From assembly GCF_029263155.1 (NCBI RefSeq), contig NZ_JAJCYB010000075.1, forward strand, positions 1 through 64,000: a stretch of 64,000 bases of DNA. Direction: 5' to 3'. This DNA is from Pseudonocardia sp. (GTDB lineage: Bacteria; Actinomycetota; Actinomycetes; Mycobacteriales; Pseudonocardiaceae). Under the pieces are notes generated by a model. It made no database searches. It saw only the letters and a list, made by a program, of their open reading frames with translations, and was not told the DNA's origin. The position numbers and the translations under genes were made by a program. This document shows, in pieces, positions 1 to 9,715 of this stretch (its first letter is position 1; each line of letters begins with the position of its first letter).

Positions 1-82
1 CCCCGGCCCCGCCCCGGCGGGGGGGGTCCCCCGGGCCCACCCCGCCCCCGCCCCCCACCCCCGGGGGGGGGCGGGGCCGGGG
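1..82. repeat. Almost pure G/C inverted repeat upstream of tilS
   Basis: Positions 1-15 and 68-82 are a perfect 15-bp inverted repeat. The stretch between is built of C runs and G runs with very few A or T. The G runs at 63-83 abut the tilS start and could form a G-quadruplex or a very stable hairpin. The left edge of the window cuts the sequence, so the repeat may extend further left. It may be the terminator of the preceding gene. Confidence 0.55.
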
Positions 83-1138
83 GTGGCGTGGGACCGTGGC
101 GGTGTGTCCACTCCCTCCGGGAAGCCGCACCCGGCCGTGGCCGAGGTGCGTCGGGCCGTGCGGTCCGCGCTCGGCGGACGGGCCGCGCACGCCGGACACA
201 CCACACCCACCGGACGGGCCACGGTGCCGGTGCTGGTCGCCTGCTCCGGCGGCGCCGACTCCCTCGCCCTCGCCGCGGCCGCGCTGTCGGTGTGCCCTGA
301 GGTGCACGTGGCGGTCGTCGACCACGGCCTCCAGGACGGCTCCGCGGCCCGCGCCGCCGCCACCGCCGAGTTGCTGACCGGGCTCGGGGCGACCGCCGCC
401 GCCCACCGCGTCGAGGTCTCCGGCCCGGGCGGGATCGAGGCCGCGGCCCGGCGCGCACGCTACGCCGCCCTGCGCACCGCGCGCCCGCACCCGCAGTCTC
501 CGGTGCTGCTCGGCCACACCCTCGACGACCAGGCCGAGACGGTGCTGCTCGGGCTGGGCCGGGGGTCGGGGCCGCGGTCGATCCACGGCATGCGCACCTG
601 GGACGATCCCTGGCTGCGGCCGCTGCTGCGGACCCGCCGGGCCACCACCCGCGCCGCGTGCACGGCGCTGGGCCTGCCCGTCTGGGACGACCCGCACAAC
701 ACCGAGCCCCGATTCACCCGTGTGCGACTGCGCCACGAGGTGCTGCCGCTGCTGGAGGACGTGCTCGGCGGGGGGGTGGCACCCGCGCTGGCCCGCACGG
801 CAGCGCAGCTGCACGAGGACGGTGAGGCCCTCGACACGCTCGCGGCGGACGTGCTCGCCCGGGCCGTCACCGACGACGGGCTGCTGCTCGACGCACTCGC
901 ACCCGCACCGGCCGCCCTGCGCAGGCGGGTGCTGCGTTCCTGGATGCACGGGGCGTCGGTCACCGGTCTCACCGACGCCCACCTGCGTGCCGCCGACGAG
1001 CTCGCCGCGCGGGGGCCCGATCGAACGGGTGTCGCCGTACCCGGTGGGTTGGAGCTGGTCCGCGCGCGTGGCAGGCTCAGCCTGCGCCCCAGCCGATTCC
1101 CCCACATCCAGGAGGACGCCCGCCGTGTACGACGGTGA
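83..1138 (+). CDS. tilS: tRNA(Ile)-lysidine synthase
   Basis: TilS converts C34 of the CAU-anticodon tRNA-Ile to lysidine with ATP and lysine, so that the tRNA reads AUA. The PP-loop motif SGGADS is at residues 55-60 and HTLDDQAET at 145-153, both diagnostic of the N-type ATP-pyrophosphatase fold. The length of 351 aa fits actinobacterial TilS. The start is GTG at 83; an in-frame GTG at 104 is an alternative, and the G-rich leader gives no clear ribosome site for either. The 3' end overlaps hpt by 14 nt, the usual tilS-hpt pairing upstream of ftsH. Confidence 0.93.
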   Translation: MAWDRGGVSTPSGKPHPAVAEVRRAVRSALGGRAAHAGHTTPTGRATVPVLVACSGGADSLALAAAALSVCPEVHVAVVDHGLQDGSAARAAATAELLTGLGATAAAHRVEVSGPGGIEAAARRARYAALRTARPHPQSPVLLGHTLDDQAETVLLGLGRGSGPRSIHGMRTWDDPWLRPLLRTRRATTRAACTALGLPVWDDPHNTEPRFTRVRLRHEVLPLLEDVLGGGVAPALARTAAQLHEDGEALDTLAADVLARAVTDDGLLLDALAPAPAALRRRVLRSWMHGASVTGLTDAHLRAADELAARGPDRTGVAVPGGLELVRARGRLSLRPSRFPHIQEDARRVRR

Positions 1139-1709
1139 CATCGCATCCACGCTGGTCACCGAGCAGGCCATCCGCGAGAAGACCGCGGAGCTGGCCGAGC
1201 TCATCGGCAGGGACTACGCGGAGGTCTGCGCGGACCAGCTCAAGGGTGCCTCCAATGCAGGCGGACACGGCGATCTGCTGCTCATCGGGGTGCTCAAGGG
1301 CGCCGTGATGTTCATGACGGATCTGGCGCGCGCCCTGCCGCTGCCCGTCCAGCTCGAGTTCATGGCGGTCAGCTCCTACGGCTCGTCGACGTCGTCCTCG
1401 GGCGTGGTCCGGATCCTCAAGGACCTCGACCGCGACATCGCGAACCGCCACGTGCTCATCGTCGAGGACATCATCGACTCCGGGCTCACCCTGTCCTGGC
1501 TGCTCAAGAACCTGGAGTCCCGGGGCCCGGCCTCGCTGCAGGTGTGCACGCTGCTGCGCAAGCCCGACGCGGTGAAGGTCGAGGTCCCGGTGCGGTACGT
1601 GGGCTTCGACATCCCCAACGAGTTCGTCGTCGGCTACGGACTCGACTACGCCGAGCGCTACCGCGACCTGCCCTACATCGGCACGCTCGACCCGTCGGTC
1701 TACGCCTGA
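1125..1709 (+). CDS. hpt: Hypoxanthine phosphoribosyltransferase
   Basis: Purine salvage enzyme transferring the phosphoribosyl group of PRPP to hypoxanthine or guanine. The PRPP-binding motif VEDIIDSG is at residues 113-120 and the N-terminal loop GVLKGA at about 55-60. The protein is 194 aa, typical of the family. The GTG at 1125 is preceded at 9 nt by AGGAGG (1110-1115), which lies inside the tilS coding sequence; this decides the start. Translation is probably coupled to tilS through the 14-nt overlap. It converges on the protease gene; a 6-bp hairpin at 1722-1737 spans the gap and the end of that gene. Confidence 0.93.
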   Translation: MYDGDIASTLVTEQAIREKTAELAELIGRDYAEVCADQLKGASNAGGHGDLLLIGVLKGAVMFMTDLARALPLPVQLEFMAVSSYGSSTSSSGVVRILKDLDRDIANRHVLIVEDIIDSGLTLSWLLKNLESRGPASLQVCTLLRKPDAVKVEVPVRYVGFDIPNEFVVGYGLDYAERYRDLPYIGTLDPSVYA

Positions 1710-1728
1710 GCGCTCGTGGGTGGCGGCG

Positions 1729-2670
1729 TCAGCCGCCGATCGGCGGGCCCGCCGGCGTGGGCAGGGTGGCGGCGGGCGAGGCGGTGAACGCCTCGGTGCC
1801 CGGCACCAGCTCGATCTCGCCGAGACCACCGTTGGCGTTGGCGTAGGCCAGCGCCATCGCCAGGTCGCTCAGCCCGTTGCTCAGCGGCAGCGGCGCGAGG
1901 TTCAGCGTGGAGAGCAGGCCGATCGCCTCGCCGTCGGCGTCGAGGTAGGCGCTGCCCGAGTCGCCGGGCACACCCGGGGTGAGGGTGTAGACCTCGTGGC
2001 CGAAGCCGCCGCCGACGTCGCCCGCGCTGACGCCGACCTTCGGGCTGAGCTCGGAGATGCCCAGCCGCAGCGGCGAGTTGCCGTAGCTGTAGACCTGCTC
2101 GCCGGCCGGCACTCCGTCGGAGTCGACGCCGGTCGGACCGCCGAAGAACGGAACGGTCGGGTTGACGTCCGCGACGTCCTCGGGCGCGATCTCGACGAGG
2201 GCGAAATCGTTGAACTGGCAGACGTCCAGGTCGGTCTCGCCGTTCTCCTGCATCGCGACCCACGAGCTGTACGCGAGCGTGCCCGTGCGCTGGGTGCCGT
2301 CGGCGGCCTGGATCGCCACCTCGGTGCCCAGCGGGCCGGTACCCGAGTCGCAGCCGTTGGTCTCCGTGGCCTCGCCGGTACCCGCGCAGTGCGCGGCCTG
2401 CCCGATGAAGGTGCGGCCGCCCGCGGTGAAGACGAAGTTGGTGGTGCACGCGCCGCCGCCGACGGTCTCGGTGACCACACCGGGACGGATCGCCGCGGTG
2501 TCCGCCGGGGCGAAGTCGGCGGGGTCGGACTGCGCGGCCGGCAGGACCAGAACGGGTGCGGCGGTGGCGGTCGGGGCGACCACCACACCGACGACGACCA
2601 CCCCGGCGGCAGCGGCGGCCGCCGCGATCCGGGGCCTACCCGTACCGAGCCCGATGTGTCCGAGCCTCAT
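1729..2670 (-). CDS. Secreted trypsin-like serine protease (S1 family)
   Basis: Predicted exported chymotrypsin-fold protease of 313 aa. Residues 1-38 look like a signal peptide: basic start, a long Ala/Val core, then ATAAPV. The catalytic triad is visible as His94 in AAHC, Asp155 in NDFALVEI and Ser238 in GDSGS. Cys75/Cys95 sit around the catalytic His like the usual S1 disulfide. The ATG at 2670 is chosen because it begins the signal peptide; a GTG two codons upstream (2676) is possible. It resembles streptogrisin-type actinobacterial proteases, but the substrate is unknown. Confidence 0.8.
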   Translation of the reverse strand: MRLGHIGLGTGRPRIAAAAAAAGVVVVGVVVAPTATAAPVLVLPAAQSDPADFAPADTAAIRPGVVTETVGGGACTTNFVFTAGGRTFIGQAAHCAGTGEATETNGCDSGTGPLGTEVAIQAADGTQRTGTLAYSSWVAMQENGETDLDVCQFNDFALVEIAPEDVADVNPTVPFFGGPTGVDSDGVPAGEQVYSYGNSPLRLGISELSPKVGVSAGDVGGGFGHEVYTLTPGVPGDSGSAYLDADGEAIGLLSTLNLAPLPLSNGLSDLAMALAYANANGGLGEIELVPGTEAFTASPAATLPTPAGPPIGG

Positions 2671-2855
2671 GTGCACTGCCCCCGTCGCCGCCGATGATCG
2701 CGGAAGGTCAACGAGCGGGACCACTACCTGGATACCCCCCGTTGTGGTGATGTCCGTGGGGGGAACACCGACCGCGTCCCGCTCGTTGAGCGTGACGTAA
2801 CCGAACCGGTGGTACGCCCGTCGCCCGCAGCGACGCAGTCCGGGCCCACGACCGC

Positions 2856-2861
2856 TACCCT
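2856..2861 (+). promoter_or_regulatory. Candidate -10 box for ftsH
   Basis: TACCCT fits the actinobacterial TANNNT -10 pattern and lies about 105 nt before the ftsH ATG in the 296-nt divergent gap. No convincing -35 element is seen. The rest of the gap (2671-2966) shows no gene. Confidence 0.35.
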
Positions 2862-2966
2862 GGACGGATCGGGGGCCGGTCGCGCCGCGGCAGGTCGCCG
2901 CCGGTGTGCTCGAAAGCCGGGATCGTCGCACCAGAGAGGGTGAAGGCCGCCACAGGCCGAAGCTGC

Positions 2967-5282
2967 ATGGACCGCAAGCGCCTGCTCCGCAACCCGTTGA
3001 TCTGGATCCTCGTCGCGGTCCTGGTCTACTTCTCCTTCAGCCTGCTCTTCGACGACACCCGCGGCTACACCCGGGTCGACACGTCGGTGGCGCTCGCGCA
3101 GATCCAGTCCGGCAACGTCACCGAGGCGCTGGTCGAGGACCGCGAGCAGCGCCTGCGGCTCACCCTCGACCAGCCGGTCGAGGGCAGCACCGAGATCCTC
3201 ACGCAGTACCCCCAGCAGACCAGCGACCGGATCGTGCAGGCCCTGCAGGACGCCCCCGACAGCCCGCCGTTCGACGTGGCCGTGCGCCAGGACTCGTTCC
3301 TGACCACGATGCTGATCTACCTGATCCCGCTGGGCCTGGTGCTGCTCGTCCTGTTCTGGATGATGAACAACGCCCAGGGCGGCGGCAACCGGGTGATGTC
3401 GTTCGGCAAGTCGAAGGCCAAGCAGCTCAACAAGGACATGCCCAAGACCACCTTCTCCGACGTCGCGGGCGCCGATGAGGCCGTCGAGGAGCTGTACGAG
3501 ATCAAGGACTTCCTGCAGAGCCCGCAGCGCTACCAGGCGCTGGGCGCGAAGATCCCGAAGGGTGTGCTGCTCTACGGCCCGCCCGGCACCGGCAAGACGC
3601 TGCTGGCCCGCGCGGTCGCAGGCGAGGCGGGCGTGCCGTTCTACACGATCTCCGGCTCCGACTTCGTCGAGATGTTCGTCGGTGTCGGCGCGTCCCGGGT
3701 CCGCGACCTGTTCGAGCAGGCCAAGCAGAACAGCCCGTGCATCATCTTCGTCGACGAGATCGACGCGGTCGGCCGCCAGCGCGGCGCCGGACTCGGCGGC
3801 GGCCACGACGAACGCGAGCAGACCCTCAACCAGCTGCTCGTCGAGATGGACGGCTTCGACGCCCGCGGCGGCATCATCCTCATCGCCGCCACCAACCGCC
3901 CGGACATCCTCGATCCCGCCCTGCTGCGGCCGGGCCGCTTCGACCGGCAGATCCCGGTGAGCGCCCCCGACATGGCGGGACGGCGCTCCATCCTGCAGGT
4001 GCACTCGAAGGGCAAGCCGTTCGCGCCCGACGTCGACTTCGAGGCGCTGGCCAAGCGCACCGTCGGCATGTCCGGCGCCGACCTGGCCAACGTCATCAAC
4101 GAGGCCGCGCTGCTCACCGCCCGCGAGAACGCCACCCTGATCAACGGGGCGGCGCTGGAGGAGTCGGTCGACCGCGTCGTCGGCGGCCCCCGCCGCAAGG
4201 GGAAGATCATCTCCGAGCAGGAGAAGAAGATCACCGCCTACCACGAGGGCGGGCACGCGCTCGCCGCGTGGGCCATGCCCGACCTGGAGCCGGTGTACAA
4301 GCTCACCATCCTGCCGCGCGGGCGCACCGGTGGGCACGCCCTCGTCGTCCCCGAGGACGACAAGGGGCTGATGACGCGCTCGGAGATGATCGGACGCCTG
4401 GTGTTCGCGATGGGGGGCCGCTCGGCCGAGGAGCTCGTGTTCCACGAGCCCACCACCGGGGCGTCCTCCGACATCGACCAGGCCACCAAGATCGCGCGCG
4501 CGATGGTCACCGAGTACGGCATGAGCGCCCGCCTGGGCGCCGTCCGCTACGGCCAGGAGCAGGGTGACCCGTTCCTGGGCCGCTCGATGGGCAACAAGGC
4601 CGACTACTCCCTCGAGGTCGCCCACGAGATCGACGAGGAGGTGCGCAAGCTCATCGAGGCCGCGCACACCGAGGCGTGGGACATCCTCAACACCTACCGC
4701 GACGTCCTCGACGAGCTGGTGTTCGAGCTCCTGGAGAAGGAGACGCTCACCCGCAAGGACCTGGAACGGATCTTCGACCGGGTGCAGAAGCGGCCGCGGA
4801 TCACCGCGTTCAACGACTTCGGCGGACGCACCCCGTCGGACAAGCCGCCGATCCAGACGCCGGGCGAGCTGGCCAAGGAGCGCGGCGAGCCGTGGCCGCC
4901 GTCGCCACCCGAGCCCACCCCCCGCGAGCCGACGCCGGTCGGGTCCTACCCCGGGGGCGCGGTCCCGGTCCCCACGCCCGGGCCACAGGCCGGCTACCCC
5001 GGCGCCGTCCCGGCCCAACCCACCTGGGGCGTGCCGGCGCCGCAGGGGCAGCCGAACTCGGTCCCGCACAACTACGGGGCACCGCCCGGCTGGCGTCCGG
5101 CCACCACACCGTCGGGCCAGACCTGGCCGCCCGCCGGGCAGTGGCAGCCCCCGCAGCAGCCCCCGCCGCAGCCGTGGACCCAGCCCGCGCCGTCGCCCAC
5201 CGGGAACGGGAACGGGAACGGTCACCACACGCCGCCCGCCGAGCAGCCGGGCGACGGTGACGACCCGGGCGGGTCACGCTGA
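2967..5282 (+). CDS. ftsH: ATP-dependent zinc metalloprotease FtsH
   Basis: Membrane-anchored AAA+ protease that degrades misfolded membrane proteins and regulatory substrates. Two N-terminal membrane segments (about 9-29 and 110-130) flank a short extracytoplasmic domain. Walker A GPPGTGKT is at 204-211, Walker B IIFVDEID at 259-266, and the second region of homology includes LLRPGRFD. The zinc site is HEGGH at 426-430, an HEXXH motif in its actinobacterial form. At 771 aa it exceeds the ~640 aa E. coli protein because of a Pro/Gln-rich C-terminal tail from about residue 640. The ATG at 2967 begins the usual [10 protein letters not shown]; GTGs at 2904 and 2940 are alternatives. Confidence 0.95.
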   Translation: MDRKRLLRNPLIWILVAVLVYFSFSLLFDDTRGYTRVDTSVALAQIQSGNVTEALVEDREQRLRLTLDQPVEGSTEILTQYPQQTSDRIVQALQDAPDSPPFDVAVRQDSFLTTMLIYLIPLGLVLLVLFWMMNNAQGGGNRVMSFGKSKAKQLNKDMPKTTFSDVAGADEAVEELYEIKDFLQSPQRYQALGAKIPKGVLLYGPPGTGKTLLARAVAGEAGVPFYTISGSDFVEMFVGVGASRVRDLFEQAKQNSPCIIFVDEIDAVGRQRGAGLGGGHDEREQTLNQLLVEMDGFDARGGIILIAATNRPDILDPALLRPGRFDRQIPVSAPDMAGRRSILQVHSKGKPFAPDVDFEALAKRTVGMSGADLANVINEAALLTARENATLINGAALEESVDRVVGGPRRKGKIISEQEKKITAYHEGGHALAAWAMPDLEPVYKLTILPRGRTGGHALVVPEDDKGLMTRSEMIGRLVFAMGGRSAEELVFHEPTTGASSDIDQATKIARAMVTEYGMSARLGAVRYGQEQGDPFLGRSMGNKADYSLEVAHEIDEEVRKLIEAAHTEAWDILNTYRDVLDELVFELLEKETLTRKDLERIFDRVQKRPRITAFNDFGGRTPSDKPPIQTPGELAKERGEPWPPSPPEPTPREPTPVGSYPGGAVPVPTPGPQAGYPGAVPAQPTWGVPAPQGQPNSVPHNYGAPPGWRPATTPSGQTWPPAGQWQPPQQPPPQPWTQPAPSPTGNGNGNGHHTPPAEQPGDGDDPGGSR

Positions 5283-5314
5283 GCACCGGAGTCCCCGAAG
5301 GTCTCACGGCCGGG

Positions 5315-5905
5315 GTGGCGCTGACCGACGGCCGCCCCACCATGGACCGTGCCCGGGCCGAGGCCGCGATCCGCGAGCTGCTGCTCGCCGTGGGCGAGGA
5401 CCCCGACCGGGAGGGCCTGCGCGAGACCCCGGCCCGGGTGGCCCGCGCCTACGAGGAGATCTTCGCCGGGCTCTACACCGAGCCGGACTCGGCGCTGGAC
5501 AAGACGTTCGACGAGTCGCACCGGGAGCTGATCCTGGTGAAGGACATCCCGATGTTCTCCACCTGCGAGCACCACCTCGTCCCGTTCCACGGGATGGCCC
5601 ACGTCGGGTACATCCCGGGGGCGGACGGTCGGGTCACCGGGCTGTCGAAGATCGCACGGGTGGTCGACCTGTACGCGCGGCGACCGCAGGTGCAGGAGCG
5701 GCTCACCGGGCAGGTCGCCGACGCGCTGGTGCGCAAGCTCGAACCGCGCGGCGTCATCGTCGTGATGGAGGCCGAGCACCTGTGCATGGGGATGCGCGGC
5801 ATCCGCAAGCCGGGGTCGCGCACGATGACCTCGGCCGTGCGCGGGCTGTTCCAGACCTCGCCGTCGTCGCGCGCCGAGGCCTACTCGCTCATCCGGAGCG
5901 GATGA
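5315..5905 (+). CDS. folE: GTP cyclohydrolase I
   Basis: First committed enzyme of tetrahydrofolate synthesis, converting GTP to 7,8-dihydroneopterin triphosphate. Family zinc ligands are seen as Cys84 and His87 (in TCEHH) and Cys157 (in EHLCM); the active-site region near GLSKIARV is intact. Length is 196 aa. The GTG at 5315 is 32 nt after the ftsH stop; an ATG at 5342 is a shorter alternative. The stop overlaps the folP start, so folE heads the operon folE-folP-folB-folK. Confidence 0.95.
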   Translation: MALTDGRPTMDRARAEAAIRELLLAVGEDPDREGLRETPARVARAYEEIFAGLYTEPDSALDKTFDESHRELILVKDIPMFSTCEHHLVPFHGMAHVGYIPGADGRVTGLSKIARVVDLYARRPQVQERLTGQVADALVRKLEPRGVIVVMEAEHLCMGMRGIRKPGSRTMTSAVRGLFQTSPSSRAEAYSLIRSG

Positions 5906-6768
5906 TGGTGGTGCTGCCCCGGCCCGGGCGGTGCGCGGTGCTCGGCGTCCTCAACGTCACCCCCGACTCGTTCTCCGACGGCGGGCGCTACGTCGATCTC
6001 GGCCACGCCGTCGCCCACGGCGTGGCGATGCGGGACGCCGGCGCCGACCTGGTCGACGTGGGCGGCGAGTCCACCCGCCCGGGAGCGGGGCGCGTCGACG
6101 CGGACGTGGAGGCCGGGCGCGTGCTCCCGGTGGTCCGCGAGCTCGTGAGCGAGGGGGTGCGGGTCAGCATCGACACCACCCGCGCCGCCGTCGCCGAGGC
6201 GGCGGTGGACGTGGGTGCATCCGTCGTCAACGACGTGTCGGGCGGGCTGGCCGACCGGCGCATGGCCGCGGTGGTCGCCGCGGCGCGGGTGCCGTGGATC
6301 CTCATGCACTGGCGTGGGCACAGCGACCGGATGAACGAGCTGGCTTCCTACGAGGACGTGATCGGTGAGGTGCGGGCCGAGCTGGTGGCCCGGGCCGACG
6401 CGGCCGTGCTCGCCGGGGTCGATCCCGGACTGCTGGTGCTCGACCCGGGGCTCGGGTTCGCCAAGACCGCGGCGCACAACTGGGCGCTGCTGCGCAGGCT
6501 CGACGTGCTGGTCGCGCTCGGCTTCCCGGTGCTGGTGGGGGCGTCGCGCAAGCGGTTCCTCGGCGAGCTGCTGGCCGACGCCGACGGCATTCCACGGCCG
6601 CTGCCCGCCCGCGACGGCGCCACGGCCGCGGTCACCGCGCTGGCCGCGCACGCCGGGGCCTGGGGCGTGCGGGTCCACGACGTCGAGTCGAGCATGGACG
6701 CGGTGGCGGTCGCGGCGGCCTGGCAGCTCGGCGCCTCCCGCGCCCGATCGGGCCCACCGCGCCCATGA
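5902..6768 (+). CDS. folP: Dihydropteroate synthase
   Basis: Joins 6-hydroxymethyl-dihydropterin pyrophosphate to p-aminobenzoate; the target of sulfonamides. The TIM-barrel signatures are [11 protein letters not shown] (18-28), GGESTRPGA (about 54-62) and GASRKRF near residue 214. Length is 288 aa. The start ATG overlaps the folE stop in an ATGA arrangement, implying translational coupling; a second ATG follows directly at 5905. Confidence 0.95.
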   Translation: MMVVLPRPGRCAVLGVLNVTPDSFSDGGRYVDLGHAVAHGVAMRDAGADLVDVGGESTRPGAGRVDADVEAGRVLPVVRELVSEGVRVSIDTTRAAVAEAAVDVGASVVNDVSGGLADRRMAAVVAAARVPWILMHWRGHSDRMNELASYEDVIGEVRAELVARADAAVLAGVDPGLLVLDPGLGFAKTAAHNWALLRRLDVLVALGFPVLVGASRKRFLGELLADADGIPRPLPARDGATAAVTALAAHAGAWGVRVHDVESSMDAVAVAAAWQLGASRARSGPPRP

Positions 6769-6861
6769 CCCGCCGGTCGCACACACCTGGGGTGGGCCGC
6801 ACCCCGGGCCGGAGCGGTGTGCGGGCCCCGCCTCCGGTGTGCGAGCACCTCGGGAGGTGAC

Positions 6862-7251
6862 ATGACGGATCGGATCGAGCTGCGGGGGCTGCGGGTGCGC
6901 GGGCACCACGGCGTGTTGGCGCACGAGCGCCGCGACGGGCAGGACTTCGTCGTCGACATCACGGTGTGGATGGACCTGGCGCCCGCCGCCGCCTCCGACG
7001 ACCTCGCCGACACGCTGCACTACGGCGAGCTCGCCGAACGGGCGGCCGCCATCGTCGCCGGCGAGCCGTGCGACCTGATCGAGACGGTGGCCGGGCGGAT
7101 CGCCAACGACGTCATGACCGACGCCCGGTGCCACGCCGTGGAGGTGGTGCTGCACAAGCCGCAGGCGCCGATCCCGCTGGAGTTCGCCGACGTCGCGGTG
7201 GTGGCGAGGCGCTCCCGCAAGGACACCCGCGGCCGGATCGTGCCCGCATGA
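6862..7251 (+). CDS. folB: Dihydroneopterin aldolase
   Basis: Cleaves 7,8-dihydroneopterin to 6-hydroxymethyl-dihydropterin and glycolaldehyde. The protein is 129 aa, normal for the family, with the N-terminal [12 protein letters not shown] strand and the conserved Glu/Tyr region [17 protein letters not shown] immediately upstream fixes the ATG at 6862. It lies 93 nt behind folP in the folate operon and is followed by the repeat array that separates it from folK. Confidence 0.94.
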   Translation: MTDRIELRGLRVRGHHGVLAHERRDGQDFVVDITVWMDLAPAAASDDLADTLHYGELAERAAAIVAGEPCDLIETVAGRIANDVMTDARCHAVEVVLHKPQAPIPLEFADVAVVARRSRKDTRGRIVPA

Positions 7252-7256
7252 CCTCC

Positions 7257-7366
7257 CGCGAGTCGGGCCCTGCGGGCGCGCGAGTCGGGGTGCCCGTGCG
7301 CACGAGTCGGGCCCTGCGTGCGCGCGAGTCGGGGTGCCCGTGCGCGCGAGTCGGGCCCTGCGTGCG
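7257..7366. repeat. Five-copy 22-nt intergenic repeat
   Basis: The core CGCGAGTCGG recurs at 7257, 7279, 7301 (as CACGAGTCGG), 7323 and 7345, exactly 22 nt apart. The 12-nt tails alternate between a GCCCTGC-type and a GGTGCCC-type, so the real unit may be 44 nt. It fills most of the 145-nt gap between folB and folK. No frame through it looks like protein. Confidence 0.85.
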
Positions 7367-7396
7367 GGTGCGCCGGGTCGGCGTGAGGAGTCATCG

Positions 7397-7894
7397 ATGA
7401 CGCGCGCCGTGCTGTCGCTGGGCTCCAACCTCGGCGACCGGCTCGCGCACCTGCGCGCCGCCGTCACCGGGTTCGCCGACGTGCTGGTGGCCGTGTCCCC
7501 GGTGTACGAGACGGCGCCGTGGGGCGGGGTGGAGCAGGACGACTTCCTCAACGCCGTGATCGTCGTCGACGACGCGGGCGCCGACGCGTGGGCGTGGCTG
7601 CGGCGCGGGCAGGCGCTGGAGGACGCGTCGGGGCGGGTGCGGGAGGTGCGCTGGGGGCCGCGGACGCTCGACGTCGACGTCGTGACGGTGACCGGCGACG
7701 ACGGACCCGTCCACAGCGACCATCCCGACCTGCAGCTGCCACACCCGGGCACGCCGGCGCGGGCCACCGTGCTGCGTCCGTGGCTCGACGTCGACCCCGC
7801 GGCGGTGCTCCCCGGGCACGGGCCGGTCGCCGACCTGCTCGCCGGGCTCGGACCCGACGCCGAGACCGGCATGCGGCCGGGGCCGGAGCTGTGA
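7397..7894 (+). CDS. folK: 2-amino-4-hydroxy-6-hydroxymethyldihydropteridine pyrophosphokinase
   Basis: HPPK transfers pyrophosphate from ATP to 6-hydroxymethyl-dihydropterin, making the substrate of FolP. Signatures are LGSNLGDR at the N-terminus, PVYETAPWG with the following QDDFLNAV, and the RWGPRTLDVDV metal/ATP motif. Length is 165 aa. TGAGGAGT upstream supports the ATG at 7397. Its stop overlaps the next start (GTGA), so the DUF3180 gene is co-translated. Confidence 0.95.
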   Translation: MTRAVLSLGSNLGDRLAHLRAAVTGFADVLVAVSPVYETAPWGGVEQDDFLNAVIVVDDAGADAWAWLRRGQALEDASGRVREVRWGPRTLDVDVVTVTGDDGPVHSDHPDLQLPHPGTPARATVLRPWLDVDPAAVLPGHGPVADLLAGLGPDAETGMRPGPEL

Positions 7895-8352
7895 TCACCG
7901 CGACCCGGCCGCGGGACCTGCTGGTCGCCGGGCTGGTGACCGCGGTCGTCGTGCACCTGCTGGTCCGCCTGACCTACGGCGGGCTCCCGGCGATCCCGGC
8001 CCCGGCGGGTGTCACCCTGGGCGTCCTCGGGCTGGCCGAGGCCGTCACCGGCTCGCTGCTGCGCGCCCGCATCAGGCGCAGGCCGGGGACCACTCCGGTC
8101 GAGCCGCTGGTCGCGGCGCGGGCCGTGCTCGTCGCGAAGGCGTCCTCGCTGTCGGGGGCCATCGTCGCAGGGGCCTGGCTCGGGTTGCTGGCGTACGTGC
8201 TGCCCCGCAGCACGGACATCGTGGCGGCGGCGGAGGACTCGGTCGGCGCCGCCGTCGGACTGGTCTGCGCCCTGGGGCTGGTGGCCGGTGCGCTGTGGCT
8301 GGAACGCTGCTGTCGCGCCCCCGACGACGCGGAGTCCGACAGCGCACGGTGA
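7891..8352 (+). CDS. DUF3180 membrane protein
   Basis: Small 153-aa membrane protein with about four hydrophobic segments, matching the DUF3180 family that follows folK in many actinobacteria. The GTG start overlaps the folK stop by 4 nt. Its function is unknown; conserved placement behind the folate genes is the only clue. Confidence 0.8.
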   Translation: MITATRPRDLLVAGLVTAVVVHLLVRLTYGGLPAIPAPAGVTLGVLGLAEAVTGSLLRARIRRRPGTTPVEPLVAARAVLVAKASSLSGAIVAGAWLGLLAYVLPRSTDIVAAAEDSVGAAVGLVCALGLVAGALWLERCCRAPDDAESDSAR

Positions 8353-8366
8353 TCCACCGCGGCCCG

Positions 8367-8372
8367 TAGGGT
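8367..8372 (+). promoter_or_regulatory. -10 box of a probable leaderless promoter
   Basis: TAGGGT ends 8 nt before the ATG of the PrsW gene and no Shine-Dalgarno is present, so transcription probably starts at or near the start codon. Confidence 0.5.
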
Positions 8373-8380
8373 GTGGCGGC

Positions 8381-9715
8381 ATGGCGCAGCTCACGGGTGG
8401 ATGGGGGGCGCCGGCGCCGCTGCCGACGCCGGGCCGGCAACGCCGGTGGGTGCTCGGGCCGGTCGTCGGGCTGGTGGCGCTGGCGATCTGCGGGCTGATC
8501 GTGCTCGGCCTGGTCGGGGGCACCGTCGGGGCGGGCGGAGTGATCGTCGGCGCGCTGTGCGCGCTGCTGCCGGTCGGCCCGGTGGTGGCCACGTTCCTGT
8601 GGATCGACCGCTGGGAGCCCGAGCCACCTCGGTTGCTGCTGTTCGCGTTCCTGTGGGGCGCCTGTTTCGCGACGCTGACCGCGCTGCTCATCAACTCCGG
8701 TGCCGCGCTGGCCATCGAGCAGGTGATGACCGGCGCGGGGGACGTCTACGGCGCGGTCGTGGTGGCCCCGATCGTCGAGGAGGCGGTGAAGGGCGCGTTC
8801 CTCGTCGGCCTGCTGGTCTTCCGCTACCGCGAGTTCGACGGCGTGATCGACGGCATCGTCTACGCCGGTCTGGTCGCCGCCGGGTTCGCGTTCACCGAGA
8901 ACATCCTCTACATCGGGCGCGCCTTCGCCGAGGACGCGATGGGGCAGGGCGGTGCCGTGCTGGGCGTGCTGCTCGTGCGCGGGGTGCTCTCCCCGTTCGC
9001 GCACCCGCTGTTCACCGCGATGATCGGGATCGGTGCCGGGATCGCCGCGACGTCGCGCAGCACGGGGGTGCGGGTGGTCGCCGTCGCCGTCGGGTACCTG
9101 CTGGCCGTCGCGCTGCACGCGCTGTGGAACGGCTCGGCCACGCTGCTCGGCGGCACGGCGTTCCTCGGTGTCTACGCGTTCGTGATGGTGCCGCTGTTCC
9201 TGGCCATGGCCGGCGTCGTCGTGTGGCAGCGGCGCCGTGAGCAGCGCACCGTGGCCGACCAGCTCCCGCTGTTCGCACAGGCCGGGTGGATCGCGCCGAG
9301 CGAGATCAGCCTGCTGTCCAGCCTGGCCGGGAGGCGCGGCTGGCAGGCCGCGGTCCGCAGGCGGTCCGGGCGGGCCACCGCGCGGGCCGTGGTCGAGTAC
9401 CAGGCGGCGGTCACCGAGCTCGCCTTCCTGCGGGCGCGGATCGCCCGCGGCACCGTGGGTTCGTCGGCGCCGCTGTGGCACGACCAGGCGCTGGCGGCGC
9501 TCGTCCGGGCCCGGGTGGCCGCCGTCGGCCATCCCGAGGCGCTGACCGTCGCGATGCAGCATCGCGGCCCGCAGAACTGGACCCCGCCTCCGCCCGGTCC
9601 GCCGCCGGTGACCGCACACGGTCCGCAGTCGTGGCCGCCGCCGCCCGGCCCCCATGGGGGCCGGGGTCCGTCCGGGGTCCCCCCGCGCCCGCCGCGGCCC
9701 GGCCCGCCGCACTGA
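8381..9715 (+). CDS. PrsW family intramembrane metalloprotease
   Basis: Polytopic membrane protein of 444 aa. The PrsW signatures are present: Glu-Glu at 133-134 (VEEAVKG), FTEN at 171-174, and two later membrane His positions in SPFAHPLF and ALHALWN. In Bacillus PrsW cleaves the anti-sigma factor RsiW; here the substrate is not known, and the nearest anti-sigma gene is 20 kb away. The last ~70 residues are a Pro/Gly-rich cytoplasmic tail. The start has no ribosome site but a TANNNT box 8 nt upstream. Confidence 0.85.
   Translation: MAQLTGGWGAPAPLPTPGRQRRWVLGPVVGLVALAICGLIVLGLVGGTVGAGGVIVGALCALLPVGPVVATFLWIDRWEPEPPRLLLFAFLWGACFATLTALLINSGAALAIEQVMTGAGDVYGAVVVAPIVEEAVKGAFLVGLLVFRYREFDGVIDGIVYAGLVAAGFAFTENILYIGRAFAEDAMGQGGAVLGVLLVRGVLSPFAHPLFTAMIGIGAGIAATSRSTGVRVVAVAVGYLLAVALHALWNGSATLLGGTAFLGVYAFVMVPLFLAMAGVVVWQRRREQRTVADQLPLFAQAGWIAPSEISLLSSLAGRRGWQAAVRRRSGRATARAVVEYQAAVTELAFLRARIARGTVGSSAPLWHDQALAALVRARVAAVGHPEALTVAMQHRGPQNWTPPPPGPPPVTAHGPQSWPPPPGPHGGRGPSGVPPRPPRPGPPH

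Noticed and set aside
4242-4256. FtsH zinc motif HEGGH as an active-site anomaly
   Set aside because: It still fits HEXXH and I recall the same form in other actinobacterial FtsH proteins.
2724-5228. Long minus-strand open frame opposite ftsH
   Set aside because: High GC content gives long open frames opposite real genes; its translation is low-complexity and ftsH is beyond doubt.
5279-5314. Upstream CTG start for folE overlapping the ftsH stop
   Set aside because: In frame, but CTG starts are rare and the GTG at 5315 gives a normal-length protein.
7257-7366. CRISPR-like array
   Set aside because: The period is only 22 nt, the intervening 12-mers alternate between two sequences rather than being unique, and no cas gene is near.
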